In this document: piece by piece, positions 32,700 through 46,200 of the stretch
Layout of the letters: every line of letters begins with the position of its first letter
Position numbering within the stretch: the first letter of the stretch is position 1
Source: Amaurobius ferox
Taxonomy: Eukaryota > Arthropoda > Arachnida > Araneae > Amaurobiidae
DNA: 64,000 nt
NCBI GenBank assembly: GCA_951213105.1
Contig: OX578135.1
Location: forward strand, 162,183,250-162,247,249
Reading direction: 5' to 3'
Program-made: the position numbers and the translations under genes
Notes under the pieces: generated by a model
What the model was told of the DNA's origin: nothing
What the model saw: the letters and a program-made list of their open reading frames with translations, nothing else
The model's database searches: none

Positions 32700-35600
32700 C
32701 GGGTTCGATTCCCGCCACTACCTAAACAGCCGCCGTGTTCAGGCGGAATACGATCACGTTATTTTAATTTTATGGATATTTTAAATGATGGAACGATGGA
32801 TATTTTAATTTTATGGGTATTTTAAATGATGGAACGATGGAATGAGGTTGATGGAATTAAGAGCTTAGCTTATGGTCATTTTAAATTGTAAATTAGAGCG
32901 CGGGAAGTTAGCAGTAGGCCCGGGTTCGATTCTCGCCACTACCTAAACAGCCGCCGTGTTCAGGCGGAATACGATCACGTTATTTTAATTTTATGGATAT
33001 TTTAAATGATGGAACGATGGATATTTTAATTTTATGGGTATTTTAAATGATGGAACGATGGAATGAGGTTGATGGAATTAAGAGCTTAGCTTATGGTCAT
33101 TTTAAATTGTAAATTAGAGCGCGGGAAGTTAGCAGTAGGCCCGGGTTCGATTCCAGCCACTACCTAAACAGCCGCCGTGTTCAGGCGGAATACGATCACG
33201 TTATTTTAATTTTATGGATATTTTAAATGATGGAACGATGGATATTTTAATTTTATGGGTATTTTAAATGATGGAACGATGGAATGAGGTTGATGGAATT
33301 AAGAGCTTAGCTTATGGTCATTTTAAATTGTAAATTAGAGCGCGGGAAGTTAGCAGTAGGCCCGGGTTCGATTCCCGCCACTACCTAAACAGCCGCCGTG
33401 TTCAGGCGGAATACGATCACGTTATTTTAATTTTATGGATATTTTAAATGATGGAACGATGGATATTTTAATTTTATGGGTATTTTAAATGATGGAACGA
33501 TGGAATGAGGTTGATGGAATTAAGAGCTTAGCTTATGGTCATTTTAAATTGTAAATTAGAGCGCGGGAAGTTAGCAGTAGGCCCGGGTTCGATTCCCGCC
33601 ACTACCTAAACAGCCGCCGTGTTCAGGCGGAATACGATCACGTTATTTTAATTTTATGGATATTTTAAATGATGGAACGATGGATATTTTAATTTTATGG
33701 GTATTTTAAATGATGGAACGATGGAATGAGGTTGATGGAATTAAGAGCTTAGCTTATGGTCATTTTAAATTGTAAATTAGAGCGCGGGAAGTTAGCAGTA
33801 GGCCCGGGTTCGATTCCCGCCACTACCTAAACAGCCGCCGTGTTCAGGCGGAATACGATCACGTTATTTTAATTTTATGGATATTTTAAATGATGGAACG
33901 ATGGATATTTTAATTTTATGGGTATTTTAAATGATGGAACGATGGATATTTTAATTTTATGGATATTTTAAATGATGGAACTATGGATATTTTAATTTTA
34001 TGGGTATTTTAAATGATGGAACGATGGAATGAGGTTGATGGAATTAAGAGCTTAGCTTATGGTCATTTTAAATTGTAAATTAGAGCGCGGGAAGTTAGCA
34101 GTAGGCCCGGGTTCGATTCCCGCCACTACCTAAACAGCCGCCGTGTTCAGGCGGAATACGATCACGTTATTTTAATTTTATGGATATTTTAAATGATGGA
34201 ACGATGGATATTTTAATTTTATGGGTATTTTAAATGATGGAACGATGGAATGAGGTTGATGGAATTAAGAGCTTAGCTTATGGTCATTTTAAATTGTAAA
34301 TTAGAGCGCGGGAAGTTAGCAGTAGGCCCGGGTTCGATTCCCGCCACTACCTAAACAGCCGCCGTGTTCAGGCGGAATACGATCACGTTATTTTAATTTT
34401 ATGGATATTTTAAATGATGGAACGATGGATATTTTAATTTTATGGGTATTTTAAATGATGGAACGATGGAATGAGGTTGATGGAATTAAGAGCTTAGCTT
34501 ATGGTCATTTTAAATTGTAAATTAGAGCGCGGGAAGTTAGCAGTAGGCCCGGGTTCGATTCCCGCCACTACCTAAACAGCCGCCGTGTTCAGGCGGAATA
34601 CGATCACGTTATTTTAATTTTATGGATATTTTAAATGATGGAACGATGGATATTTTAATTTTATGGGTATTTTAAATGATGGAACGATGGATATTTTAAT
34701 TTTATGGATATTTTAAATGATGGAACGATGGATATTTTAATTTTATGTGTATTTTAAATGATGGAACGATGGAATGAGGTTGATGGAATTAAGAGCTTAG
34801 CTTATGGTCATTTTAAATTGTAAATTAGAGCGCGGGAAGTTAGCAGTAGGCCCGGGTTCGATTCCCGCCACTACCTAAACAGCCGCCGTGTTCAGGCGGA
34901 ATACGATCACGTTATTTTAATTTTATGGATATTTTAAATGATGGAACGATGGATATTTTAATTTTATGGGTATTTTAAATGATGGAACGATGGAATGAGG
35001 TTGATGGAATTAAGAGCTTAGCTTATGGTCATTTTAAATTGTAAATTAGAGCGCGGGAAGTTAGCAGTAGGCCCGGGTTCGATTCTCGCCACTACCTAAA
35101 CAGCCGCCGTGTTCAGGCGGAATACGATCACGTTATTTTAATTTTATGGATATTTTAAATGATGGAACGATGGATATTTTAATTTTATGGGTATTTTAAA
35201 TGATGGAACGATGGAATGAGGTTGATGGAATTAAGAGCTTAGCTTATGGTCATTTTAAATTGTAAATTAGAGCGCGGGAAGTTAGCAGTAGGCCCGGGTT
35301 CGATTCCCGCCACTACCTAAACAGCCGCCGTGTTCAGGCGGAATACGATCACGTTATTTTAATTTTATGGATATTTTAAATGATGGAACGATGGATATTT
35401 TAATTTTATGGGTATTTTAAATGATGGAACGATGGAATGAGGTTGATGGAATTAAGAGCTTAGCTTATGGTCATTTTAAATTGTAAATTAGAGCGCGGGA
35501 AGTTAGCAGTAGGCCCGGGTTCGATTCCCGCCACTACCTAAACAGCCGCCGTGTTCAGGCGGAATACGATCACGTTATTTTAATTTTATGGATATTTTAA

Positions 35601-38600
35601 ATGATGGAACGATGGATATTTTAATTTTATGGGTATTTTAAATGATGGAACGATGGAATGAGGTTGATGGAATTAAGAGCTTAGCTTATGGTCATTTTAA
35701 ATTGTAAATTAGAGCGCGGGAAGTTAGCAGTAGGCCCGGGTTCGATTCTCGCCACTACCTAAACAGCCGCCGTGTTCAGGCGGAATACGATCACGTTATT
35801 TTAATTTTATGGATATTTTAAATGATGGAACGATGGATATTTTAATTTTATGGGTATTTTAAATGATGGAACGATGGAATGAGGTTGATGGAATTAAGAG
35901 CTTAGCTTATGGTCATTTTAAATTGTAAATTAGAGCGCGGGAAGTTAGCAGTAGGCCCGGGTTCGATTCCCGCCACTACCTAAACAGCCGCCGTGTTCAG
36001 GCGGAATACGATCACGTTATTTTAATTTTATGGATATTTTAAATGATGGAACGATGGATATTTTAATTTTATGGGTATTTTAAATGATGGAACGATGGAA
36101 TGAGGTTGATGGAATTAAGAGCTTAGCTTATGGTCATTTTAAATTGTAAATTAGAGCGCGGGAAGTTAGCAGTAGGCCCGGGTTCGATTCTCGCCACTAC
36201 CTAAACAGCCGCCGTGTTCAGGCGGAATACGATCACGTTATTTTAATTTTATGGATATTTTAAATGATGGAACGATGGATATTTTAATTTTATGGGTATT
36301 TTAAATGATGGAACGATGGAATGAGGTTGATGGAATTAAGAGCTTAGCTTATGGTCATTTTAAATTGTAAATTAGAGCGCGGGAAGTTAGCAGTAGGCCC
36401 GGGTTCGATTCCCGCCACTACCTAAACAGCCGCCGTGTTCAGGCGGAATACGATCACGTTATTTTAATTTTATGGATATTTTAAATGATGGAACGATGGA
36501 TATTTTAATTTTATGGGTATTTTAAATGATGGAACGATGGAATGAGGTTGATGGAATTAAGAGCTTAGCTTATGGTCATTTTAAATTGTAAATTAGAGCG
36601 CGGGAAGTTAGCAGTAGGCCCGGGTTCGATTCTCGCCACTACCTAAACAGCCGCCGTGTTCAGGCGGAATACGATCACGTTATTTTAATTTTATGGATAT
36701 TTTAAATGATGGAACGATGGATATTTTAATTTTATGGGTATTTTAAATGATGGAACGATGGAATGAGGTTGATGGAATTAAGAGCTTAGCTTATGGTCAT
36801 TTTAAATTGTAAATTAGAGCGCGGGAAGTTAGCAGTAGGCCCGGGTTCGATTCCCGCCACTACCTAAACAGCCGCCGTGTTCAGGCGGAATACGATCACG
36901 TTATTTTAATTTTATGGATATTTTAAATGATGGAACGATGGATATTTTAATTTTATGGGTATTTTAAATGATGGAACGATGGAATGAGGTTGATGGAATT
37001 AAGAGCTTAGCTTATGGTCATTTTAAATTGTAAATTAGAGCGCGGGAAGTTAGCAGTAGGCCCGGGTTCGATTCCCGCCACTACCTAAACAGCCGCCGTG
37101 TTCAGGCGGAATACGATCACGTTATTTTAATTTTATGGATATTTTAAATGATGGAACGATGGATATTTTAATTTTATGGGTATTTTAAATGATGGAACGA
37201 TGGAATGAGGTTGATGGAATTAAGAGCTTAGCTTATGGTCATTTTAAATTGTAAATTAGAGCGCGGGAAGTTAGCAGTAGGCCCGGGTTCGATTCCCGCC
37301 ACTACCTAAACAGCCGCCGTGTTCAGGCGGAATACGATCACGTTATTTTAATTTTATGGATATTTTAAATGATGGAACGATGGATATTTTAATTTTATGG
37401 GTATTTTAAATGATGGAACGATGGAATGAGGTTGATGGAATTAAGAGCTTAGCTTATGGTCATTTTAAATTGTAAATTAGAGCGCGGGAAGTTAGCAGTA
37501 GGCCCGGGTTCGATTCCCGCCACTACCTAAACAGCCGCCGTGTTCAGGCGGAATACGATCACGTTATTTTAATTTTATGGATATTTTAAATGATGGAACG
37601 ATGGATATTTTAATTTTATGGGTATTTTAAATGATGGAACGATGGAATGAGGTTGATGGAATTAAGAGCTTAGCTTATGGTCATTTTAAATTGTAAATTA
37701 GAGCGCGGGAAGTTAGCAGTAGGCCCGGGTTCGATTCCCGCCACTACCTAAACAGCCGCCGTGTTCAGGCGGAATACGATCACGTTATTTTAATTTTATG
37801 GATATTTTAAATGATGGAACGATGGATATTTTAATTTTATGGGTATTTTAAATGATGGAACGATGGATATTTTAATTTTATGGATATTTTAAATGATGGA
37901 ACGATGGATATTTTAATTTTATGTGTATTTTAAATGATGGAACGATGGAATGAGGTTGATGGAATTAAGAGCTTAGCTTATGGTCATTTTAAATTGTAAA
38001 TTAGAGCGCGGGAAGTTAGCAGTAGGCCCGGGTTCGATTCCCGCCACTACCTAAACAGCCGCCGTGTTCAGGCGGAATACGATCACGTTATTTTAATTTT
38101 ATGGATATTTTAAATGATGGAACGATGGATATTTTAATTTTATGGGTATTTTAAATGATGGAACGATGGAATGAGGTTGATGGAATTAAGAGCTTAGCTT
38201 ATGGTCATTTTAAATTGTAAATTAGAGCGCGGGAAGTTAGCAGTAGGCCCGGGTTCGATTCTCGCCACTACCTAAACAGCCGCCGTGTTCAGGCGGAATA
38301 CGATCACGTTATTTTAATTTTATGGATATTTTAAATGATGGAACGATGGATATTTTAATTTTATGGGTATTTTAAATGATGGAACGATGGAATGAGGTTG
38401 ATGGAATTAAGAGCTTAGCTTATGGTCATTTTAAATTGTAAATTAGAGCGCGGGAAGTTAGCAGTAGGCCCGGGTTCGATTCCCGCCACTACCTAAACAG
38501 CCGCCGTGTTCAGGCGGAATACGATCACGTTATTTTAATTTTATGGATATTTTAAATGATGGAACGATGGATATTTTAATTTTATGGGTATTTTAAATGA

Positions 38601-41600
38601 TGGAACGATGGAATGAGGTTGATGGAATTAAGAGCTTAGCTTATGGTCATTTTAAATTGTAAATTAGAGCGCGGGAAGTTAGCAGTAGGCCCGGGTTCGA
38701 TTCCCGCCACTACCTAAACAGCCGCCGTGTTCAGGCGGAATACGATCACGTTATTTTAATTTTATGGATATTTTAAATGATGGAACGATGGATATTTTAA
38801 TTTTATGGGTATTTTAAATGATGGAACGATGGAATGAGGTTGATGGAATTAAGAGCTTAGCTTATGGTCATTTTAAATTGTAAATTAGAGCGCGGGAAGT
38901 TAGCAGTAGGCCCGGGTTCGATTCTCGCCACTACCTAAACAGCCGCCGTGTTCAGGCGGAATACGATCACGTTATTTTAATTTTATGGATATTTTAAATG
39001 ATGGAACGATGGATATTTTAATTTTATGGGTATTTTAAATGATGGAACGATGGAATGAGGTTGATGGCATTAAGAGCTTAGCTTATGGTCATTTTAAATT
39101 GTAAATTAGAGCGCGGGAAGTTAGCAGTAGGCCCGGGTTCGATTCCCGCCACTACCTAAACAGCCGCCGTGTTCAGGCGGAATACGATCACGTTATTTTA
39201 ATTTTATGGATATTTTAAATGATGGAACGATGGATATTTTAATTTTATGGGTATTTTAAATGATGGAACGATGGAATGAGGTTGATGGAATTAAGAGCTT
39301 AGCTTATGGTCATTTTAAATTGTAAATTAGAGCGCGGGAAGTTAGCAGTAGGCCCGGGTTCGATTCCCGCCACTACCTAAACAGCCGCCGTGTTCAGGCG
39401 GAATACGATCACGTTATTTTAATTTTATGGATATTTTAAATGATGGAACGATGGATATTTTAATTTTATGGGTATTTTAAATGATGGAACGATGGAATGA
39501 GGTTGATGGAATTAAGAGCTTAGCTTATGGTCATTTTAAATTGTAAATTAGAGCGCGGGAAGTTAGCAGTAGGCCCGGGTTCGATTGCCGCCACTACCTA
39601 AACAGCCGCCGTGTTCAGGCGGAATACGATCACGTTATTTTAATTTTATGGATATTTTAAATGATGGAACGATGGATATTTTAATTTTATGGGTATTTTA
39701 AATGATGGAACGATGGAATGAGGTTGATGGAATTAAGAGCTTAGCTTATGGTCATTTTAAATTGTAAATTAGAGCGCGGGAAGTTAGCAGTAGGCCCGGG
39801 TTCGATTCCCGCCACTACCTAAACAGCCGCCGTGTTCAGGCGGAATACGATCACGTTATTTTAATTTTATGGATATTTTAAATGATGGAACGATGGATAT
39901 TTTAATTTTATGGGTATTTTAAATGATGGAACGATGGAATGAGGTTGATGGAATTAAGAGCTTAGCTTATGGTCATTTTAAATTGTAAATTAGAGCGCGG
40001 GAAGTTAGCAGTAGGCCCGGGTTCGATTCCCGCCACTACCTAAACAGCCGCCGTGTTCAGGCGGAATACGATCACGTTATTTTAATTTTATGGATATTTT
40101 AAATGATGGAACGATGGATATTTTAATTTTATGGGTATTTTAAATGATGGAACGATGGATATTTTAATTTTATGGATATTTTAAATGATGGAACTATGGA
40201 TATTTTAATTTTATGGGTATTTTAAATGATGGAACGATGGAATGAGGTTGATGGAATTAAGAGCTTAGCTTATGGTCATTTTAAATTGTAAATTAGAGCG
40301 CGGGAAGTTAGCAGTAGGCCCGGGTTCGATTCCCGCCACTACCTAAACAGCCGCCGTGTTCAGGCGGAATACGATCACGTTATTTTAATTTTATGGATAT
40401 TTTAAATGATGGAACGATGGATATTTTAATTTTATGGGTATTTTAAATGATGGAACGATGGAATGAGGTTGATGGAATTAAGAGCTTAGCTTATGGTCAT
40501 TTTAAATTGTAAATTAGAGCGCGGGAAGTTAGCAGTAGGCCCGGGTTCGATTCCCGCCACTACCTAAACAGCCGCCGTGTTCAGGCGGAATACGATCACG
40601 TTATTTTAATTTTATGGATATTTTAAATGATGGAACGATGGATATTTTAATTTTATGGGTATTTTAAATGATGGAACGATGGAATGAGGTTGATGGAATT
40701 AAGAGCTTAGCTTATGGTCATTTTAAATTGTAAATTAGAGCGCGGGAAGTTAGCAGTAGGCCCGGGTTCGATTCCCGCCACTACCTAAACAGCCGCCGTG
40801 TTCAGGCGGAATACGATCACGTTATTTTAATTTTATGGATATTTTAAATGATGGAACGATGGATATTTTAATTTTATGGGTATTTTAAATGATGGAACGA
40901 TGGATATTTTAATTTTATGGATATTTTAAATGATGGAACGATGGATATTTTAATTTTATGTGTATTTTAAATGATGGAACGATGGAATGAGGTTGATGGA
41001 ATTAAGAGCTTAGCTTATGGTCATTTTAAATTGTAAATTAGAGCGCGGGAAGTTAGCAGTAGGCCCGGGTTCGATTCCCGCCACTACCTAAACAGCCGCC
41101 GTGTTCAGGCGGAATACGATCACGTTATTTTAATTTTATGGATATTTTAAATGATGGAACGATGGATATTTTAATTTTATGGGTATTTTAAATGATGGAA
41201 CGATGGAATGAGGTTGATGGAATTAAGAGCTTAGCTTATGGTCATTTTAAATTGTAAATTAGAGCGCGGGAAGTTAGCAGTAGGCCCGGGTTCGATTCTC
41301 GCCACTACCTAAACAGCCGCCGTGTTCAGGCGGAATACGATCACGTTATTTTAATTTTATGGATATTTTAAATGATGGAACGATGGATATTTTAATTTTA
41401 TGGGTATTTTAAATGATGGAACGATGGAATGAGGTTGATGGAATTAAGAGCTTAGCTTATGGTCATTTTAAATTGTAAATTAGAGCGCGGGAAGTTAGCA
41501 GTAGGCCCGGGTTCGATTCCCGCCACTACCTAAACAGCCGCCGTGTTCAGGCGGAATACGATCACGTTATTTTAATTTTATGGATATTTTAAATGATGGA

Positions 41601-43290
41601 ACGATGGATATTTTAATTTTATGGGTATTTTAAATGATGGAACGATGGAATGAGGTTGATGGAATTAAGAGCTTAGCTTATGGTCATTTTAAATTGTAAA
41701 TTAGAGCGCGGGAAGTTAGCAGTAGGCCCGGGTTCGATTCCCGCCACTACCTAAACAGCCGCCGTGTTCAGGCGGAATACGATCACGTTATTTTAATTTT
41801 ATGGATATTTTAAATGATGGAACGATGGATATTTTAATTTTATGGGTATTTTAAATGATGGAACGATGGAATGAGGTTGATGGAATTAAGAGCTTAGCTT
41901 ATGGTCATTTTAAATTGTAAATTAGAGCGCGGGAAGTTAGCAGTAGGCCCGGGTTCGATTCTCGCCACTACCTAAACAGCCGCCGTGTTCAGGCGGAATA
42001 CGATCACGTTATTTTAATTTTATGGATATTTTAAATGATGGAACGATGGATATTTTAATTTTATGGGTATTTTAAATGATGGAACGATGGAATGAGGTTG
42101 ATGGAATTAAGAGCTTAGCTTATGGTCATTTTAAATTGTAAATTAGAGCGCGGGAAGTTAGCAGTAGGCCCGGGTTCGATTCCCGCCACTACCTAAACAG
42201 CCGCCGTGTTCAGGCGGAATACGATCATGTTATTTTAATTTTATGGATATTTTAAATGATGGAACGATGGATATTTTAATTTTATGGGTATTTTAAATGA
42301 TGGAACGATGGAATGAGGTTGATGGAATTAAGAGCTTAGCTTATGGTCATTTTAAATTGTAAATTAGAGCGCGGGAAGTTAGCAGTAGGCCCGGGTTCGA
42401 TTCTCGCCACTACCTAAACAGCCGCCGTGTTCAGGCGGAATACGATCACGTTATTTTAATTTTATGGATATTTTAAATGATGGAACGATGGATATTTTAA
42501 TTTTATGGGTATTTTAAATGATGGAACGATGGAATGAGGTTGATGGAATTAAGAGCTTAGCTTATGGTCATTTTAAATTGTAAATTAGAGCGCGGGAAGT
42601 TAGCAGTAGGCCCGGGTTCGATTCCCGCCACTACCTAAACAGCCGCCGTGTTCAGGCGGAATACGATCACGTTATTTTAATTTTATGGATATTTTAAATG
42701 ATGGAACGATGGATATTTTAATTTTATGGGTATTTTAAATGATGGAACGATGGAATGAGGTTGATGGAATTAAGAGCTTAGCTTATGGTCATTTTAAATT
42801 GTAAATTAGAGCGCGGGAAGTTAGCAGTAGGCCCGGGCTCGATTCCCGCCACTACCTAAACAGCCGCCGTGTTCAGGCGGAATACGATCACGTTATTTTA
42901 ATTTTATGGATATTTTAAATGATGGAACGATGGATATTTTAATTTTATGGGTATTTTAAATGATGGAACGATGGAATGAGGTTGATGGAATTAAGAGCTT
43001 AGCTTATGGTCATTTTAAATTGTAAATTAGAGCGCGGGAAGTTAGCAGTAGGCCCGGGTTCGATTCCCGCCACTACCTAAACAGCCGCCGTGTTCAGGCG
43101 GAATACGATCACGTTATTTTAATTTTATGGATATTTTAAATGATGGAACGATGGATATTTTAATTTTATGGGTATTTTAAATGATGGAACGATGGAATGA
43201 GGTTGATGGAATTAAGAGCTTAGCTTATGGTCATTTTAAATTGTAAATTAGAGCGCGGGAAGTTAGCAGTAGGCCCGGGTTGGATTCCCG
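32700..43290 (+). repeat. Block duplicated at 53410-64000, offset 20710 bp
   Basis: Long units, the C/T pattern and rare variants all recur at +20710: ggcattaag (39067/59777), cgattgccg (39582/60292), atcatgtt (42224/62934), gctcg and gttgg B boxes. Few private differences are seen (ccagcc near 33153, gttcgaat at 56892, gaaattagc near 60713). It continues past the window edge. Confidence 0.9.
33808..34110 (+). repeat. 303-bp long satellite unit, class 3 (five copies)
   Basis: The third subrepeat ends ggaactatgg instead of ggaacgatgg. Other copies: 40021-40323, 52365-52667, 54518-54820 and 60731-61033. Each is followed by two normal units and then a class 2 long unit, so these form a composite module. 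Confidence 0.95.
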
Positions 43291-46200
43291 CCACTACCTA
43301 AACAGCCGCCGTGTTCAGGCGGAATACGATCACGTTATTTTAATTTTATGGATATTTTAAATGATGGAACGATGGATATTTTAATTTTATGGGTATTTTA
43401 AATGATGGAACGATGGAATGAGGTTGATGGAATTAAGAGCTTAGCTTATGGTCATTTTAAATTGTAAATTAGAGCGCGGGAAGTTAGCAGTAGGCCCGGG
43501 TTCGATTCTCGCCACTACCTAAACAGCCGCCGTGTTCAGGCGGAATACGATCACGTTATTTTAATTTTATGGATATTTTAAATGATGGAACGATGGATAT
43601 TTTAATTTTATGGGTATTTTAAATGATGGAACGATGGAATGAGGTTGATGGAATTAAGAGCTTAGCTTATGGTCATTTTAAATTGTAAATTAGAGCGCGG
43701 GAAGTTAGCAGTAGGCCCGGGTTCGATTCCCGCCACTACCTAAACAGCCGCCGTGTTCAGGCGGAATACGATCACGTTATTTTAATTTTATGGATATTTT
43801 AAATGATGGAACGATGGATATTTTAATTTTATGGGTATTTTAAATGATGGAACGATGGAATGAGGTTGATGGAATTAAGAGCTTAGCTTATGGTCATTTT
43901 AAATTGTAAATTAGAGCGCGGGAAGTTAGCAGTAGGCCCGGGTTCGATTCCCGCCACTACCTAAACAGCCGCCGTTTTCAGGCGGAATACGATCACGTTA
44001 TTTTAATTTTATGGATATTTTAAATGATGGAACGATGGATATTTTAATTTTATGGGTATTTTAAATGATGGAACGATGGAATGAGGTTGATGGAATTAAG
44101 AGCTTAGCTTATGGTCATTTTAAATTGTAAATTAGAGCGCGGGAAGTTAGCAGTAGGCCCGGGTTCGATTCTCGCCACTACCTAAACAGCCGCCGTGTTC
44201 AGGCGGAATACGATCACGTTATTTTAATTTTATGGATATTTTAAATGATGGAACGATGGATATTTTAATTTTATGGGTATTTTAAATGATGGAACGATGG
44301 AATGAGGTTGATGGAATTAAGAGCTTAGCTTATGGTCATTTTAAATTGTAAATTAGAGCGCGGGAAGTTAGCAGTAGGCCCGGGTTCGATTCCCGCCACT
44401 ACCTAAACAGCCGCCGTGTTCAGGCGGAATACGATCACGTTATTTTAATTTTATGGATATTTTAAATGATGGAACGATGGATATTTTAATTTTATGGGTA
44501 TTTTAAATGATGGAACGATGGAATGAGGTTGATGGAATTAAGAGCTTAGCTTATGGTCATTTTAAATTGTAAATTAGAGCGCGGGAAGTTAGCAGTAGGC
44601 CCGGGTTCGATTCCCGCCACTACCTAAACAGCCGCCGTGTTCAGGCGGAATACGATCACGTTATTTTAATTTTATGGATATTTTAAATGATGGAACGATG
44701 GATATTTTAATTTTATGGGTATTTTAAATGATGGAACGATGGAATGAGGTTGATGGAATTAAGAGCTTAGCTTATGGTCATTTTAAATTGTAAATTAGAG
44801 CGCGGGAAGTTAGCAGTAGGCCCGGGTTCGATTCCCGCCACTACCTAAACAGCCGCCGTGTTCAGGCGGAATACGATCACGTTATTTTAATTTTATGGAT
44901 ATTTTAAATGATGGAACGATGGATATTTTAATTTTATGGGTATTTTAAATGATGGAACGATGGAATGAGGTTGATGGAATTAAGAGCTTAGCTTATGGTC
45001 ATTTTAAATTGTAAATTAGAGCGCGGGAAGTTAGCAGTAGGCCCGGGTTCGATTCCCGCCACTACCTAAACAGCCGCCGTGTTCAGGCGGAATACGATCA
45101 CGTTATTTTAATTTTATGGATATTTTAAATGATGGAACGATGGATATTTTAATTTTATGGGTATTTTAAATGATGGAACGATGGAATGAGGTTGATGGAA
45201 TTAAGAGCTTAGCTTATGGTCATTTTAAATTGTAAATTAGAGCGCGGGAAGTTAGCAGTAGGCCCGGGTTCGATTCCCGCCACTACCTAAACAGCCGCCG
45301 TGTTCAGGCGGAATACGATCACGTTATTTTAATTTTATGGATATTTTAAATGATGGAACGATGGATATTTTAATTTTATGGGTATTTTAAATGATGGAAC
45401 GATGGAATGAGGTTGATGGAATTAAGAGCTTAGCTTATGGTCATTTTAAATTGTAAATTAGAGCGCGGGAAGTTAGCAGTAGGCCCGGGTTCGATTCCCG
45501 CCACTACCTAAACAGCCGCCGTGTTCAGGCGGAATACGATCACGTTATTTTAATTTTATGGATATTTTAAATGATGGAACGATGGATATTTTAATTTTAT
45601 GGGTATTTTAAATGATGGAACGATGGATATTTTAATTTTATGGATATTTTAAATGATGGAACGATGGATATTTTAATTTTATGGGTATTTTAAATGATGG
45701 AACGATGGAATGAGGTTGATGGAATTAAGAGCTTAGCTTATGGTCATTTTAAATTGTAAATTAGAGCGCGGGAAGTTAGCAGTAGCCCCGGGTTCGATTC
45801 CCGCCACTACCTAAACAGCCGCCGTGTTCAGGCGGAATACGATCACGTTATTTTAATTTTATGGATATTTTAAATGATGGAACGATGGATATTTTAATTT
45901 TATGGGTATTTTAAATGATGGAACGATGGAATGAGGTTGATGGAATTAAGAGCTTAGCTTATGGTCATTTTAAATTGTAAATTAGAGCGCGGGAAGTTAG
46001 CAGTAGGCCCGGGTTCGATTCTCGCCACTACCTAAACAGCCGCCGTGTTCAGGCGGAATACGATCACGTTATTTTAATTTTATGGATATTTTAAATGATG
46101 GAACGATGGATATTTTAATTTTATGGGTATTTTAAATGATGGAACGATGGAATGAGGTTGATGGAATTAAGAGCTTAGCTTATGGTCATTTTAAATTGTA